Of a stretch of 64,000 nt of DNA, positions 26,620-36,307 are shown in pieces. The stretch comes from Rosistilla carotiformis (GTDB lineage: Bacteria > Planctomycetota > Planctomycetia > Pirellulales > Pirellulaceae): the NCBI RefSeq assembly GCF_007753095.1, contig NZ_CP036348.1:3844001-3908000 (forward strand), written 5' to 3'. The notes under the pieces are model-generated. The model ran no database searches. It had not been told where the DNA came from and was given only the letters and a program-made list of their open reading frames with translations. Position 1 is the first letter of the stretch. Every line of letters starts with the position of its first letter. Both the position numbers and the translations under genes were made by a program.

Positions 26620-27507
26620 ATGCCCAAACTAGCCGCGTTTCCGAAAGCCTTCATGCAAGCGTTGTGCAAGGATGGCACGATGAAGGTTTCTCAGTGGATC
26701 GATTTGGCGGCGAAGCTGGACGTTCAGGGGCTGGAGTGGTACGCGGGTTTTCTGGAAATGGCCGACGACGCGAACTGGGCGCGGTTCCGCGACGAAGTTG
26801 AAGGGCACGGCATGGTGATCCCGATGATGTGTTGTTCCCCCGACTTCACCCATCCCGATGCCTCCTTTCGCCAAGCCGAGATCGTTAAACAGAAGCGATG
26901 GATCGACATGACCGCAGCGCTCGGTGGATCGTATTGCCGCGTGCTCAGCGGTCAGCGGCGGCCCGAACTCACGATCGATGAAGGTGTCCAGTTGGCGGCC
27001 GATTCGATCGAAGCTTGCCTGCCGTACGCTCAGGACCGCGGGATCACGCTGATCATCGAAAACCATTACAAAGACGACTTCTGGGAGTTCCCTGAATTCG
27101 CACAGCAAATGGACGTCTTCTGTATGCTGGTCGATCGAATCGAACATCCCAATTTTGGTGTCAACTACGATCCCAGCAACACCTACCTCGCGGGCGAGGA
27201 TCCGATCGAATTATTGAAGCGAGTCTCCCACCGCGTCGTCACGATGCACGCCAGCGATAGGTATTTGAAAGAAGGGACGTTGGACGATTTGCGACGTGAA
27301 GAGGGAGGGGCGACCGGCTATGCCAAGCGACTCTCCCACGGCGAGATCGGCAAGGGCCTGAACGATTATGACGCGATCTTCAGCGAACTTCGCCGCGTTG
27401 GTTTCGATGGCTGGATCAGCATCGAAGACGGAGTCGACGGGATGGACCAATTGGCGCGAAGCGTCGATTTTCTGAAACGCAAAATTGCGGAATACTGGCC
27501 CGCCTAG
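26620..27507 (+). CDS. TIM-barrel sugar phosphate isomerase/epimerase-family protein
   Basis: Product of 295 residues with the xylose isomerase-like TIM barrel pattern (PF01261): 'WIDLAAKLDVQGLEWYAGFLEM', 'CRVLSGQRRPELTIDEGVQLAADSIEACLPYAQDRGITLIIENHY', 'NFGVNYDPSNTYLAGEDP', 'VVTMHASDRYLKEG', and 'HGEIGKGLNDYDAIFSELRRVGFDGWISIEDG'. The conserved Glu, Asp and His residues point to a bound divalent metal. No signal peptide, so cytoplasmic. Substrate is unknown; such proteins in planctomycetes often act on rare sugars or inositols. It lies 61 bp after trpC and 84 bp before an FAD oxidoreductase, perhaps in one transcript, though a functional link to trpC is unlikely. Confidence 0.9.
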   Translation: MPKLAAFPKAFMQALCKDGTMKVSQWIDLAAKLDVQGLEWYAGFLEMADDANWARFRDEVEGHGMVIPMMCCSPDFTHPDASFRQAEIVKQKRWIDMTAALGGSYCRVLSGQRRPELTIDEGVQLAADSIEACLPYAQDRGITLIIENHYKDDFWEFPEFAQQMDVFCMLVDRIEHPNFGVNYDPSNTYLAGEDPIELLKRVSHRVVTMHASDRYLKEGTLDDLRREEGGATGYAKRLSHGEIGKGLNDYDAIFSELRRVGFDGWISIEDGVDGMDQLARSVDFLKRKIAEYWPA

Positions 27508-27591
27508 AACGCCCTCCGTTCCAATTCCCTTTGTTCGCGGAAATCTCGCCTCCCCTTCAACACCGCGCCGCAACCGCCGACCGAGAGCCTC

Positions 27592-29439
27592 ATGATTCGC
27601 ATCACACGCTTGTTTGTCGTTGCCTTAATCGCCCTCGGGAGCACCTTTGCGATTGCATCGGACGCCGCGCGGCAAACCGATGTGTGCGTCTACGGCAGCA
27701 CGCCGGCGGGGATCGCCGCCGCGGTAAGCGCTGCCAAAGCAGGTCGCAGCGTCCTGTTGGTTGAACCGACCGACCGAATCGGCGGGATGTTGACCAGCGG
27801 GCTTTCCCACACCGACTTCCGCTCGTTTGAAGCGTTGACTGGATTCTTCCTTGAGTTTTCGAAACGCGTCGACGCCGACTATCGTTCTCGCTACGGTGCC
27901 GATTCCGAACAAGTCGTCGCAGCGTTCGGGGGCACTCACGGCGAGCCCTCGGTCAATCTACGGATCTTGCAGCAGATGCTGGCGGAATATCCGTCGATCG
28001 CAACGCAAAAGCATCTGGTCCTGGAAGAAGTTGCCACGACGGAAAGCGTTGGCGGTCGGCGTCGCATCGTTTCAGCCCGCTTCGCCGGTCCGCAGGGGCA
28101 AACGCTGCAAGTCGATGCCCGCGTTTTTATCGACGCCAGCTACGAAGGCGACCTGCTGGCGGCGGCAGGGGAGTGTTACCACATCGGTCGCGAATCGCGC
28201 AGCCAGTATGGCGAACCGATGGCCGGCAATCCGCAAGGCCAAGCCGATGGTCAGGTGCAAGGTTACAACCTGCGATTGATCATGACGACCGATACCACGA
28301 ACATGCGCGAGCCGGTTGAGCCGAAAGGCTACGACCGAGACGACTTCATCGACGTTTTGAAGGCGTTTGAAAGCGGCAAGTTGGAACATGTTTTTGCCTC
28401 GGATCACAGCGGCATCTTCCGCGCGCACGCCCCCGGCATGCCCAATGGCAAAGCCGACATTAACGACACGCCCCACGCACCGGTTCGATTGTCGATGCCC
28501 GACATCAACGACGCCTACCCCGATGGCGATCCGGCAACGCGAGCGAAGATCGTCGCGGCGCATTATGCCTACAACCTGGGGTTGCTCTATTTTCTGCAAC
28601 ACGACGCGGCGGTCCCGGCAGCGATTCGCGAGGACGCGCGGCGGTGGGGCTTTTGCCGCGATGAGTTCCCCGAAACCGAAGGCATCCCACCTCAGTTGTA
28701 CATTCGCGAGGCGCGGCGGATGGTCGGCCAACACGTATTCACGGGCCGAGATACCGAACAAGCCGAAGGGGACGCCCGTGCGGTGTTGCATCGCGACAGC
28801 ATCGCCATTGGCGATTACGTTCACAATTGCCATGGCACCGGACGAACGGGATCACGCTACGACGGAAAGCACGAAGGCGAATTCTACAAGAAGATTCCGC
28901 CGTACCAAATTCCTTACGGCGTGATCGTACCGGCGGTCACCGAGAACCTGTTGGTCCCGGTCGCTTGTTCGGCCAGTCACTTCGGCTTTGGCGCCTTGCG
29001 ACTCGAACCGATCTGGAGCTCGTTGGGGCAAGCTGCCGGCTGGGCCTCCGCGATCGCGATCGAGCAAGACCTACCGGTGCAATCGATCGACGTTCCCCAA
29101 TTACAGCGCCGACTGCACGCCGATGGCAGCGCGACGATTTACGTTTCCGATGTCCCACCCGATTCCAAAGACTTTGCCGCCGTGCAGTGGTGGGGCACGC
29201 GAGGTGGCTTGCACGGATTGGCACCCACGGACCAACCGCGTCCGAAATCGCTTGGCAGTCAATACAACGCAGCCTTTCCTGGTCACGCCGCGGAACTGGA
29301 TCAACCAACCTCCGAAGCCGTGAGGTCGCAATGGAGCAAGCTTCTCGCTAAAGAACAAGATCTCCCGCGGCAACGCTCCGCAAAAGAGTCATCACGTCGA
29401 GACTGGATCCTCCATGCCTGGAACCACCGGGATCGCTAG
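27592..29439 (+). CDS. Secreted FAD-dependent oxidoreductase (PF12831-type)
   Basis: Product of 615 residues with a signal peptide (FVVALIALGSTFAIA) and an N-terminal dinucleotide fold 'TDVCVYGSTPAGIAAAVSAAKAGRSVLLVEP'. 'DRIGGMLTSGLSHTDF' is the typical 'GGM-T-GL' block. 'ARVFIDASYEGDLLAAAG' and the late 'LLVPVACSASHFGFGALRLEPIWSSLGQAAGWASAIA' match this secreted FAD oxidoreductase group. It resembles the 8390 gene in its catalytic part but has no C-terminal extra modules. The substrate is unknown, and position after the TIM-barrel gene suggests sugar-derived compounds. The start ATG 27592 begins the signal peptide. Confidence 0.88.
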   Translation: MIRITRLFVVALIALGSTFAIASDAARQTDVCVYGSTPAGIAAAVSAAKAGRSVLLVEPTDRIGGMLTSGLSHTDFRSFEALTGFFLEFSKRVDADYRSRYGADSEQVVAAFGGTHGEPSVNLRILQQMLAEYPSIATQKHLVLEEVATTESVGGRRRIVSARFAGPQGQTLQVDARVFIDASYEGDLLAAAGECYHIGRESRSQYGEPMAGNPQGQADGQVQGYNLRLIMTTDTTNMREPVEPKGYDRDDFIDVLKAFESGKLEHVFASDHSGIFRAHAPGMPNGKADINDTPHAPVRLSMPDINDAYPDGDPATRAKIVAAHYAYNLGLLYFLQHDAAVPAAIREDARRWGFCRDEFPETEGIPPQLYIREARRMVGQHVFTGRDTEQAEGDARAVLHRDSIAIGDYVHNCHGTGRTGSRYDGKHEGEFYKKIPPYQIPYGVIVPAVTENLLVPVACSASHFGFGALRLEPIWSSLGQAAGWASAIAIEQDLPVQSIDVPQLQRRLHADGSATIYVSDVPPDSKDFAAVQWWGTRGGLHGLAPTDQPRPKSLGSQYNAAFPGHAAELDQPTSEAVRSQWSKLLAKEQDLPRQRSAKESSRRDWILHAWNHRDR

Positions 29440-29904
29440 TCCTCGCCCGGACGGGTGTCTTCGCCGGCCAACGTTGACGACTGTGCAAGGATGCGGCTTC
29501 GGACTGCACCGCCGATTGAAGCAGGAGCCGCGTTCTCCAAGCTCTCCACAAACATGCCGGGGATGCGACTCACTCGCTCTGTCGATCGACAAGTTCTCCA
29601 GAACGTGGCCTCGATGAGTATTCACTCCGGGTATTCTGCATACCTTCCATACGCGCAGCGGCGCGGCTTGTAGAAGCCTGCCACCGAAATCGCAATTTGG
29701 CGCAAAGGGGGCTTCGCAGAGGAGGTGAACGGGCTCCGGAAGCATTGGAACAGGAGCACCTGCGGGTCTACCAATCGAGCGTTTGGTGTTGCTTGTTATT
29801 TGACAATCTCTGTTTTGGGCGCTCGACAGGTCCACAAAGATGGCGTTAGAGGCGACCGTCGGTATATACTGCTCGCTCTTTGATTCCAAAAATCCTAAAA
29901 GGTC
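29440..29904. other. Intergenic region before the GntP permease gene
   Basis: 465 bp without a convincing gene. A minus-strand open frame (29392-29889) overlaps the preceding gene and has no recognisable features, so it is left out. The sequence has no long inverted repeat. A purine-rich stretch (aaaagg) sits three bases before the GntP start, closer than usual for a ribosome site. Confidence 0.5.
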
Positions 29905-31377
29905 ATGGCGGCTGTGAGTATCTGGTGGATTGTTGCGATCGCGGTTGCGGTCGTTTTGCTTTCAATATTGTGGTTGCGGCTACATGCCTTCCTGGCGTTG
30001 GCGATGGCCGGCTTTTTGGTCGCCGTGTTGACTCCCGACGCCGCGTTGGTCGATTACGCCGATCTTCAGATGGAGAAGTCCAAAGAGGCTTGGACTCAGA
30101 AGGAGGCCGCTTCGTTTGTCAGCAGCACCGGCGCCCAGCGGTTGGCTCAATCGTTCGGCGATTACGCGGGGAAGATTGGAATTCTGATCGCGCTGGCTAG
30201 CGTCGTCGGCAGCTGTCTGATGCACAGCGGCGCTGCGGCGGTGATCATCCGCCGAATGCTGGCGATCGTAGGGGAAGCCCGCGCCTCGTACGCGTTGGCG
30301 GGCAGTTCGTTTTTGCTGGGGATCCCCGTTTTTTTCGACACCGTCTTTTACCTGATGGTCCCGTTGGCCAAGTCGCTGCGGCGACAGGTGGGCAAAGATT
30401 ATGTGCTCTACATCCTGGCGATCCTCGCCGGTGGATCGTTAGCGCATTCGCTGGTGCCACCCACTCCGGGACCACTGGCCGTCGCGGCGGAATTGCACAT
30501 CGAGATCTTTGACATGATGGTCGGCGGACTGGCGATCTGCTGCTGTTCGAGCGTCCTTTCGCTTTCGGCCGCCGCTGTGATCAACCGCTTCGTCGACGTT
30601 CCGCTGCGCGATGACGAGACACCGGCGGACGAAACATCGGCCGGCGGACCACCGTCGATCGATGAAGTCGAGGGGCCGCCGTTTGGGTTGGCTCTGTTGC
30701 CGATCGCTTTGCCGGTGCTGCTGATCGCCGGCGGGACGGCTTGGAACATGTGGCTCGGTAGCTTCGATTCCGGCGCCGCGCCCGCCTGGACCGATTCGCT
30801 GGGACGGATTGTCAAACTTGCCAGCGATAAAAACGTGGCGTTGGGAATCGCTGCGGCGATGGCGATGGGGCTGTTGCGATGGGCTCCCGTCGCGAGCGAC
30901 CGCAACCAATTGATCGGCAAGGCGTTGGCCAGCGGCGGCGTGATTATTTTGATCACCAGTGCCGGTGGAGCGTTTGGGACGATGCTGCGTTACGCAGGGA
31001 TCGCCGAAGCGGTCGCGGAGATGACGGGCAGCCTGCCGGGATTGATGCTGTTGCCGCTCGCCTTTTTAGTGACCGCATCGATCCGAACGCTGCAGGGGTC
31101 GGCGACGGTTGCGATGATCACCGCCGCCGGCGTGCTGCAGGGCTTTGCCAATCCCGAGATCTTGCCGTACCATCCAGTTTATCTGGCAACGGCGATCGGG
31201 GCGGGATCCAAGCCGATCATGTGGATGGCCGACAGCGGGTTCTGGGTGATCTGCAAGATGAGTGGGATGACCGAAAGCGAAGGCTTGCGGACGCTGGCTC
31301 CGATGAGCATCGCGATGGGGATCTCCGCGTTGATCTTCACCGTGTTGGGGGCGTGGTTGTTGCCGATGAATCATTGA
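29905..31377 (+). CDS. GntP-family permease (gluconate or related sugar-acid/hydroxy-acid symporter)
   Basis: An integral inner-membrane protein of 490 residues with about 12 hydrophobic segments, taking up gluconate-like acids with protons. Family blocks include 'GKIGILIALASVVGSCLMHSGAAAVIIRRML', 'FLLGIPVFFDTVFYLMVPLAKSL', 'GGSLAHSLVPPTPGPLAVAAEL', 'GAFGTMLRYAGI' and 'RTLQGSATVAMITAAGVL'. A charged loop after transmembrane helix 6 (DDETPADETSAGG) is the central cytoplasmic loop. Substrate could be gluconate, idonate, D-serine or glycerate-type acids; I cannot decide. The cinA-like gene starts 88 bp downstream. Confidence 0.92.
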   Translation: MAAVSIWWIVAIAVAVVLLSILWLRLHAFLALAMAGFLVAVLTPDAALVDYADLQMEKSKEAWTQKEAASFVSSTGAQRLAQSFGDYAGKIGILIALASVVGSCLMHSGAAAVIIRRMLAIVGEARASYALAGSSFLLGIPVFFDTVFYLMVPLAKSLRRQVGKDYVLYILAILAGGSLAHSLVPPTPGPLAVAAELHIEIFDMMVGGLAICCCSSVLSLSAAAVINRFVDVPLRDDETPADETSAGGPPSIDEVEGPPFGLALLPIALPVLLIAGGTAWNMWLGSFDSGAAPAWTDSLGRIVKLASDKNVALGIAAAMAMGLLRWAPVASDRNQLIGKALASGGVIILITSAGGAFGTMLRYAGIAEAVAEMTGSLPGLMLLPLAFLVTASIRTLQGSATVAMITAAGVLQGFANPEILPYHPVYLATAIGAGSKPIMWMADSGFWVICKMSGMTESEGLRTLAPMSIAMGISALIFTVLGAWLLPMNH

Positions 31378-31465
31378 TCCTTCGCGAACGGCTCGGCGAC
31401 GTGTCGGCGTTCCCTTTTCATTGGCACGATCGCTGCATCGCGGCGACCTACGGACACCCCGACGA

Positions 31466-32710
31466 ATGACCATTTGTGCAGAAGTGATTGCGATCGGCGA
31501 CGAGATCACCAGCGGCAGCCGGTTGGATACCAATTCCCAGTGGCTGGCGTCTCAGTTCGGCGACCTGGGCGTGCGGACTCTTTATCACAGCAGCGTCGGC
31601 GACGACTTCGATGCCTGTGTCGATGTCTTTCGGATTGCGATCGGCAGGTCCGACTACATCGTGATGACCGGTGGTCTGGGGCCGACACAAGACGATCTGA
31701 CGCGCAAAGCGATCGCTGCGGCGACCGATCGCCTGATCGAGATCCGCCAGGAAGCACTTGATCACATCCAATCGTTTTTTGTCGGCCGCGAGATGCCCGA
31801 GCGGAACCGTTTGCAGGCGGAGTTCCCCCAGGGGAGTCGATTGATCCACAACCCGCACGGCACCGCGCCGGGAATCGATCTGACGGTCGAACGCCCCGGT
31901 CGCTCCGATTGCCACGTCTTCTGCCTGCCGGGCGTGCCGGCGGAGATGCGGCAGATGTGGAACGCTGGCGTCGCGATCCGGATGCGTGAATTGCTTGGCG
32001 TGCAGCGAGTGGTACGCCAACATGTCGTCAAGTGCTTTGGTGTCGGCGAGAGCGACATGGAGTCGCGAATCGCTGATCTATTGGATCGCAAGCAGACGCC
32101 GCAAGTGGGAATCACCGTCAATCGGGCGACGATCTCGCTGAGGATCTTTGCCGAGGGGAGCGACGAAGCCGACTGCCAATCGCAGATCGATCGCGTCACC
32201 GAAAGCCTGCGGCAACGCGTCGGCGAGTTCATCTTTGGCGAAGGGGACGATTTTGAACTGCAGGATGCGATTATCGAACTGTTGGACCGGCGTGGTGAAA
32301 CACTTTGTTGTGTCGAGCACGGTTTTAATTCGCTGGCCGATACTTGGTTGAGCGCGTGCGAACGCCCCGATCTGTATCGCGGCGGTTTGTCGTTGAGCGA
32401 TCAGCGGGCGTCGAATCGCTGGCGAAGTGTGCTCGGCGTGCCGCAGAACGGTTCGCCCGAGCAATGGACGGCGGAGGTGATGGAACGATTTGATGCCGAT
32501 TGGGCGTTGGCGATCGATGGCTATCCGACGATCGTTCCGGGAGAGGGAAAGACCAATCCCAGCTCCGACATTCGGCTGGTCGTGACCGGTCGAAAACTGT
32601 CGACACCACGCTCGATCACATTCCACATGGGCGGGCATCCCGATGTGTTGCCGCCGCGGATCGGCAAGGCGGGTCTTAACTTTTTGCGTCAGATACTTCT
32701 CGAGAATTAA
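31466..32710 (+). CDS. CinA-like protein (MoaB/MogA domain with degenerate C-terminal domain)
   Basis: Product of 414 residues with the start at 31466. The N-terminal molybdopterin-binding-like domain carries 'EVIAIGDEITSGSRLDTNSQWLA' and 'DYIVMTGGLGPTQDDLTRKA', as in CinA (ADP-ribose pyrophosphatase part). The C-terminal domain should be the nicotinamide-nucleotide deamidase with an ESCTGG motif; instead 'CVEHGFNSLADTWLSACERPDLYRGGLSLSD' stands at that place, so that activity is doubtful. 'PNPSSDIRLVV'-like text near the end is still in family style. CinA takes part in NMN recycling, and is competence-linked in some Gram-positives. The PPK2 gene follows after 14 bp, so they form an operon. 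Confidence 0.85.
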   Translation: MTICAEVIAIGDEITSGSRLDTNSQWLASQFGDLGVRTLYHSSVGDDFDACVDVFRIAIGRSDYIVMTGGLGPTQDDLTRKAIAAATDRLIEIRQEALDHIQSFFVGREMPERNRLQAEFPQGSRLIHNPHGTAPGIDLTVERPGRSDCHVFCLPGVPAEMRQMWNAGVAIRMRELLGVQRVVRQHVVKCFGVGESDMESRIADLLDRKQTPQVGITVNRATISLRIFAEGSDEADCQSQIDRVTESLRQRVGEFIFGEGDDFELQDAIIELLDRRGETLCCVEHGFNSLADTWLSACERPDLYRGGLSLSDQRASNRWRSVLGVPQNGSPEQWTAEVMERFDADWALAIDGYPTIVPGEGKTNPSSDIRLVVTGRKLSTPRSITFHMGGHPDVLPPRIGKAGLNFLRQILLEN

Positions 32711-32724
32711 CTGCGAGGCGAACG

Positions 32725-33558
32725 ATGGATTTGTATGACGAATATTGCGTCAAACCCGATAGCAAGGTGAAGCTGAAGGATATCCATCCACGCGAGGACA
32801 AACCGTTCAAGGATCGCGAGGAAGCGGAGCAGTTGACCACGGAGAACGTCGAAGCGATCCGCCAGCTGCAGTACCGGATGTTTGTCGAAGGGAAGCAGTC
32901 GCTGTTGATCGTGCTGCAAGCGCCCGACGCGGCGGGCAAGGATGGCTTGATCCGTCGCGTTTTGGGGAAGATGAACCCGCAAGGCTGCCGCGTCCATTCG
33001 TTTAAGAAGCCGACCGAACTGGAACTCGCGCACGATTTTCTGTGGCGAGTGCATCCTTGCGTCCCCGCCCGCGGCCAGGTTTCGATCTTCAACCGTTCGC
33101 ATTACGAAGACGTGTTGATCGTCCGCGTCCACGACTTGGTTCCCAAAAGCGTTTGGAAGGAACGGTACGACCTGATCAATTCTTTTGAATCGCTGTTGAG
33201 CTCGGCGGGGACTCGGATCCTGAAGTTCTATCTGCACATCAGTCCCGAAGAACAATTGGAGCGGTTTAAGGAACGGTTGGATCTGCCTGAAAAACACTGG
33301 AAGTTGAACGCCGCAGATTACCACGAGCGGGACCGCTGGGACGATTACCGCGAGGCTTACCAAACCGTATTCGAGCAATGTAGCCCCAAGCACGCGCCGT
33401 GGTTCGTGATTCCGGCGGACCGAAAGTGGTATCGCAATGCCGTGGTTTCTCAGATCGTTCGCAAAACGCTCGAAGAGATGAATCCGCAATTGCCCCCCGT
33501 GACCGAGGATTTAGCGGAGATACGCCGCTTGTACGGGATGGCAGAGGGGGAAGAATAG
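32725..33558 (+). CDS. ppk2: Polyphosphate kinase 2 family protein
   Basis: Transfers phosphate between polyphosphate and nucleotides (ADP, GDP or AMP depending on class). The product has 277 residues. Walker A 'QAPDAAGKDG' is at residues 65-74, Walker B-like 'SIFNRSHYEDVLIVRVH' follows, and 'RDRWDDYREAYQTVFEQCS' is the lid-side block; 'WFVIPADRKWYRNAVVSQIV' is the C-terminal signature. It is the short single-domain form. GAGG lies seven bases before the ATG. It directly follows the CinA-like gene. Class (ADP- or AMP-phosphorylating) cannot be set by eye. Confidence 0.94.
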   Translation: MDLYDEYCVKPDSKVKLKDIHPREDKPFKDREEAEQLTTENVEAIRQLQYRMFVEGKQSLLIVLQAPDAAGKDGLIRRVLGKMNPQGCRVHSFKKPTELELAHDFLWRVHPCVPARGQVSIFNRSHYEDVLIVRVHDLVPKSVWKERYDLINSFESLLSSAGTRILKFYLHISPEEQLERFKERLDLPEKHWKLNAADYHERDRWDDYREAYQTVFEQCSPKHAPWFVIPADRKWYRNAVVSQIVRKTLEEMNPQLPPVTEDLAEIRRLYGMAEGEE

Positions 33559-33633
33559 CGGCATCCGTGCGGATTAGCACACATTTTCTTGATCCAGGGC
33601 AGCCTACCCACGTGTCAACTGCGATGCGACGGG

Positions 33634-33664
33634 GCGGTCAGGCTGTTGTCTGACCGCTGGTTTT
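33634..33664 (+). terminator. Probable terminator after ppk2
   Basis: An 8-bp perfect stem (gcggtcag at 33634-33641 with 33650-33657) with an 8-nt loop is followed by tggtttt. It lies 75 bp after the ppk2 stop and 64 bp before the next gene. Confidence 0.55.
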
Positions 33665-33727
33665 GGTAGCCTAGTCGTTTGACCTCAGACTTACGCGAAC
33701 CTTCGCATCTTGGCAACCTGGAAGAAT

Positions 33728-36307
33728 ATGCAAACGCAGCAGCAAGGTTCGTTACCCGATCCACAAACGGCCGCCGTGACCAGCGTCTTCGCCGGTTATT
33801 CGCCCCCCGTTGGTGGTTACGATGAACTGTTTTCCTCCCCCCAACAGATGCGATCCCACTGGAAGCGGTTTGCGGCGGCAATCAATCGGGTGGGGAATGA
33901 GGAGATGTTGCGTCGCTGGACGCAGGCCAAGCGACTGATTCACGAAAACGGTGTCACCTACGGCGCTTATGGTGATCCATTGGACAAGCCGCGGCCGTGG
34001 GAGCTGGACGCGTTGCCGTTGTTGATCCCCCAGCCCGAATGGGACAAGCTCTCCGCCGGTCTGCAGCAGCGCGCCAAGGTTTTGGAATTGACGCTGGCCG
34101 ATCTGTATGGGCCGAAGAAACTGATTCGCGACGGCGTGCTGCCGCCAGAGATTATTTTCGCGCATCCTGGTTTCTACACCACGCTGCACAATTTGAAGCC
34201 GAGCATGGGGCGGTACCTGCACAGCTACGCCGCCGACCTGGGCCGCGCTCCCGACGGCGATTGGTGGTTGCTTGCCGATCGGACCGAAGCCCCCTCGGGA
34301 GCCGGATACGCATTGGAGAATCGCGTGGTCGAATCGCGGATGTTGCCCGAGGGCTTTCGCGCCTGCAACGTCCAACGTCTTGCGCCCTACTTTCGCGCCC
34401 TGCGGGAAACCTGCCGCCGGATCGCGACGCGACATAAAGACAATCCGCGGATCGTGCTGTTGAGCCAAGGTCCGTCGAGTGAAAACTATTTCGAAGACGC
34501 TTACCTTTCGCGTTACCTCGGTTACACGCTTGTCGAAGGGGCCGATCTGGCGGTCCGCGATCGCTGTGTCTGGTTGAAAACGCTGGGTGGTTTGTATCCG
34601 GTCGACGTGATTTTGCGGCGTCCCAATACCATCGACTGCGACTCGCTAGAACTGCCGACAACTTCCCCCGGTGCCATCGCGGGACTCGTCGACGCAGCCG
34701 CAGCAGGAAACGTCGCGATCACGAATCCGCTGGGCTGCGGATTGGTCGAGTCGCCAATTTTCATGGCTTACATCGGGGCTCTGTGCAAGACCTTGTTAGG
34801 CGAAGACCTGAAGTTATCCAGTGTGGCAACGTGGTGGTGTGGTGATGCGGTCGGCCGCGAGTATGTGCTCGCCAACCTCGATCGTTTGGTGGTCAAACGC
34901 GCCTTCCGCCAACGCGGCCACGAACGCCAGGTGACCGAGCAGCTGAAGCAATTGCCTAACGACCAATTGGCCGAACGGATCAAGGCACGCCCAACCGAAT
35001 TTGTTGGCCAGGAGCGGGTCGTTCGATCGACCATGCCGAACTGGGCCGGCGGCAACGTCTCGGCGTCGTATCTCGCGATGCGAGCATACATGATTGCGTC
35101 GGGCGATTCGTTTGAAGTGATGCATGGCGGGCTAGCGCGAACGTCCAGTGAACTGGGTTCATTGGAGATGTCTTTAGTTTCCGGAGAGGGGAGCAAAGAT
35201 ATTTGGATCCAGGGCAAGGAGCCACCGCAGCACGATAGTTTGTTCCAAGGCCGGCATGAACCGGTCAAGTTGCGGCGTAGTGGCGACGATCTGCCCAGCC
35301 GCGTGGCCGATGATATCTATTGGCTCGGTCGCCAAGTGGAACGGGCCGATTCGGCCGCCCGATTGCTGCGCGCCGTCACGATGCGTTTGACCAGTGAATC
35401 GGCGAGCCATCTGCGATCGGAACTGCCGATGCTGCTGCGAACGATGGCCGATCAAGGTCAGATCGAGCCGGGGTTTGTGGTCGAAGGGATTCGCCAACAG
35501 TTGCCTGCGATCGAAGAAAACCTTCCGATTTCGACCTTTGACGCCACGGCATCGGGTTCGCTGCGTTCGATGCTGGCCGCGACCTACAGCACCGCCTCGC
35601 GGGTCCGCGATCGTCTGTCGGCAGACAGTTGGCGGGTCTTGGTTCGGATCGACGAACAGTTCCGGGCCCCCGCGACCGGGACTTGGGATCTCACCGATCT
35701 ATTGAACATGTCGAACGAGCTGATCGTCGACCTGGTCGCTTTTATCGGGATGATGTCCGAGAGCATGACTCGCACGCAAGCGTTCCACTTCATGGACCTC
35801 GGATTGCGAATTGAGCGGGCGACGCAGACGACGGCGCTCTTGAACAACTGCTTCTCGGTTGGACAAGAGATCACCGGCGAGATGCTCGAAGCGTTGCTGC
35901 AGGTCTGCGACAGCCTGATGACCTACCGCTACCGCTACTTGTCAAACCTGAACGAGGTCCCGGTACTCGACTTGTTGCTGACCGACGAGACGAACCCACG
36001 CAGCGTTGTCTATCAATTGTTACGGATCAAAGACCATGTCGATCGGTTGCCGCGAACCGAATCGCAACCGACCAGCAGCGAGCAGCGAATGTTGTTGGCC
36101 GCGTTGTATGCGGTGCGGATGTTGGACATCGAAGCGATCGGTGAAAAGCACGCCCAAGGCGATCGAACCCAGCTGATCGAAGTGTTCGAAAAACTGGAGT
36201 TGCATCTGCCTCAACTGTCGCAAGCGATCACCAACAAATACATGGTGCACGCCGGCCCATCGCGGCTGCTGACGTCGATCGACCAAGTGCGGATGAGCAA
36301 GCCATGA
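33728..36307 (+). CDS. Circularly permuted ATP-grasp / alpha-E fusion protein
   Basis: Product of 859 residues. The first half is a circularly permuted ATP-grasp (DUF404/DUF407 type): 'WELDALPLLIPQPEWDKLSAGLQQRAKVLELTLADLYG', 'VVESRMLPEGF', 'RIVLLSQGPSSENYFEDAYLSRYLGYTLVEGADL', 'WLKTLGGLYPVDVILRR', and 'ANLDRLVVKRAF'. The second half is an alpha-E helical domain (DUF403) from about residue 520 ('RVADDIYWLGRQVERADSAARLLRAV ... LLLTDETNPRSVVYQL'). The family probably ligates an acid to an amine using ATP; substrates are unknown. It overlaps the next gene by four bases, so the two are translationally coupled. ATG 33728 is preferred to TTG 33710; GGAAG lies just upstream. Confidence 0.92.
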   Translation: MQTQQQGSLPDPQTAAVTSVFAGYSPPVGGYDELFSSPQQMRSHWKRFAAAINRVGNEEMLRRWTQAKRLIHENGVTYGAYGDPLDKPRPWELDALPLLIPQPEWDKLSAGLQQRAKVLELTLADLYGPKKLIRDGVLPPEIIFAHPGFYTTLHNLKPSMGRYLHSYAADLGRAPDGDWWLLADRTEAPSGAGYALENRVVESRMLPEGFRACNVQRLAPYFRALRETCRRIATRHKDNPRIVLLSQGPSSENYFEDAYLSRYLGYTLVEGADLAVRDRCVWLKTLGGLYPVDVILRRPNTIDCDSLELPTTSPGAIAGLVDAAAAGNVAITNPLGCGLVESPIFMAYIGALCKTLLGEDLKLSSVATWWCGDAVGREYVLANLDRLVVKRAFRQRGHERQVTEQLKQLPNDQLAERIKARPTEFVGQERVVRSTMPNWAGGNVSASYLAMRAYMIASGDSFEVMHGGLARTSSELGSLEMSLVSGEGSKDIWIQGKEPPQHDSLFQGRHEPVKLRRSGDDLPSRVADDIYWLGRQVERADSAARLLRAVTMRLTSESASHLRSELPMLLRTMADQGQIEPGFVVEGIRQQLPAIEENLPISTFDATASGSLRSMLAATYSTASRVRDRLSADSWRVLVRIDEQFRAPATGTWDLTDLLNMSNELIVDLVAFIGMMSESMTRTQAFHFMDLGLRIERATQTTALLNNCFSVGQEITGEMLEALLQVCDSLMTYRYRYLSNLNEVPVLDLLLTDETNPRSVVYQLLRIKDHVDRLPRTESQPTSSEQRMLLAALYAVRMLDIEAIGEKHAQGDRTQLIEVFEKLELHLPQLSQAITNKYMVHAGPSRLLTSIDQVRMSKP

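Noticed and set aside
29392-29889. 165-codon minus-strand frame before the GntP gene
   Set aside because: It overlaps the FAD oxidoreductase end, has no ribosome site, and reads as a random mix rich in Arg, Pro and Cys.
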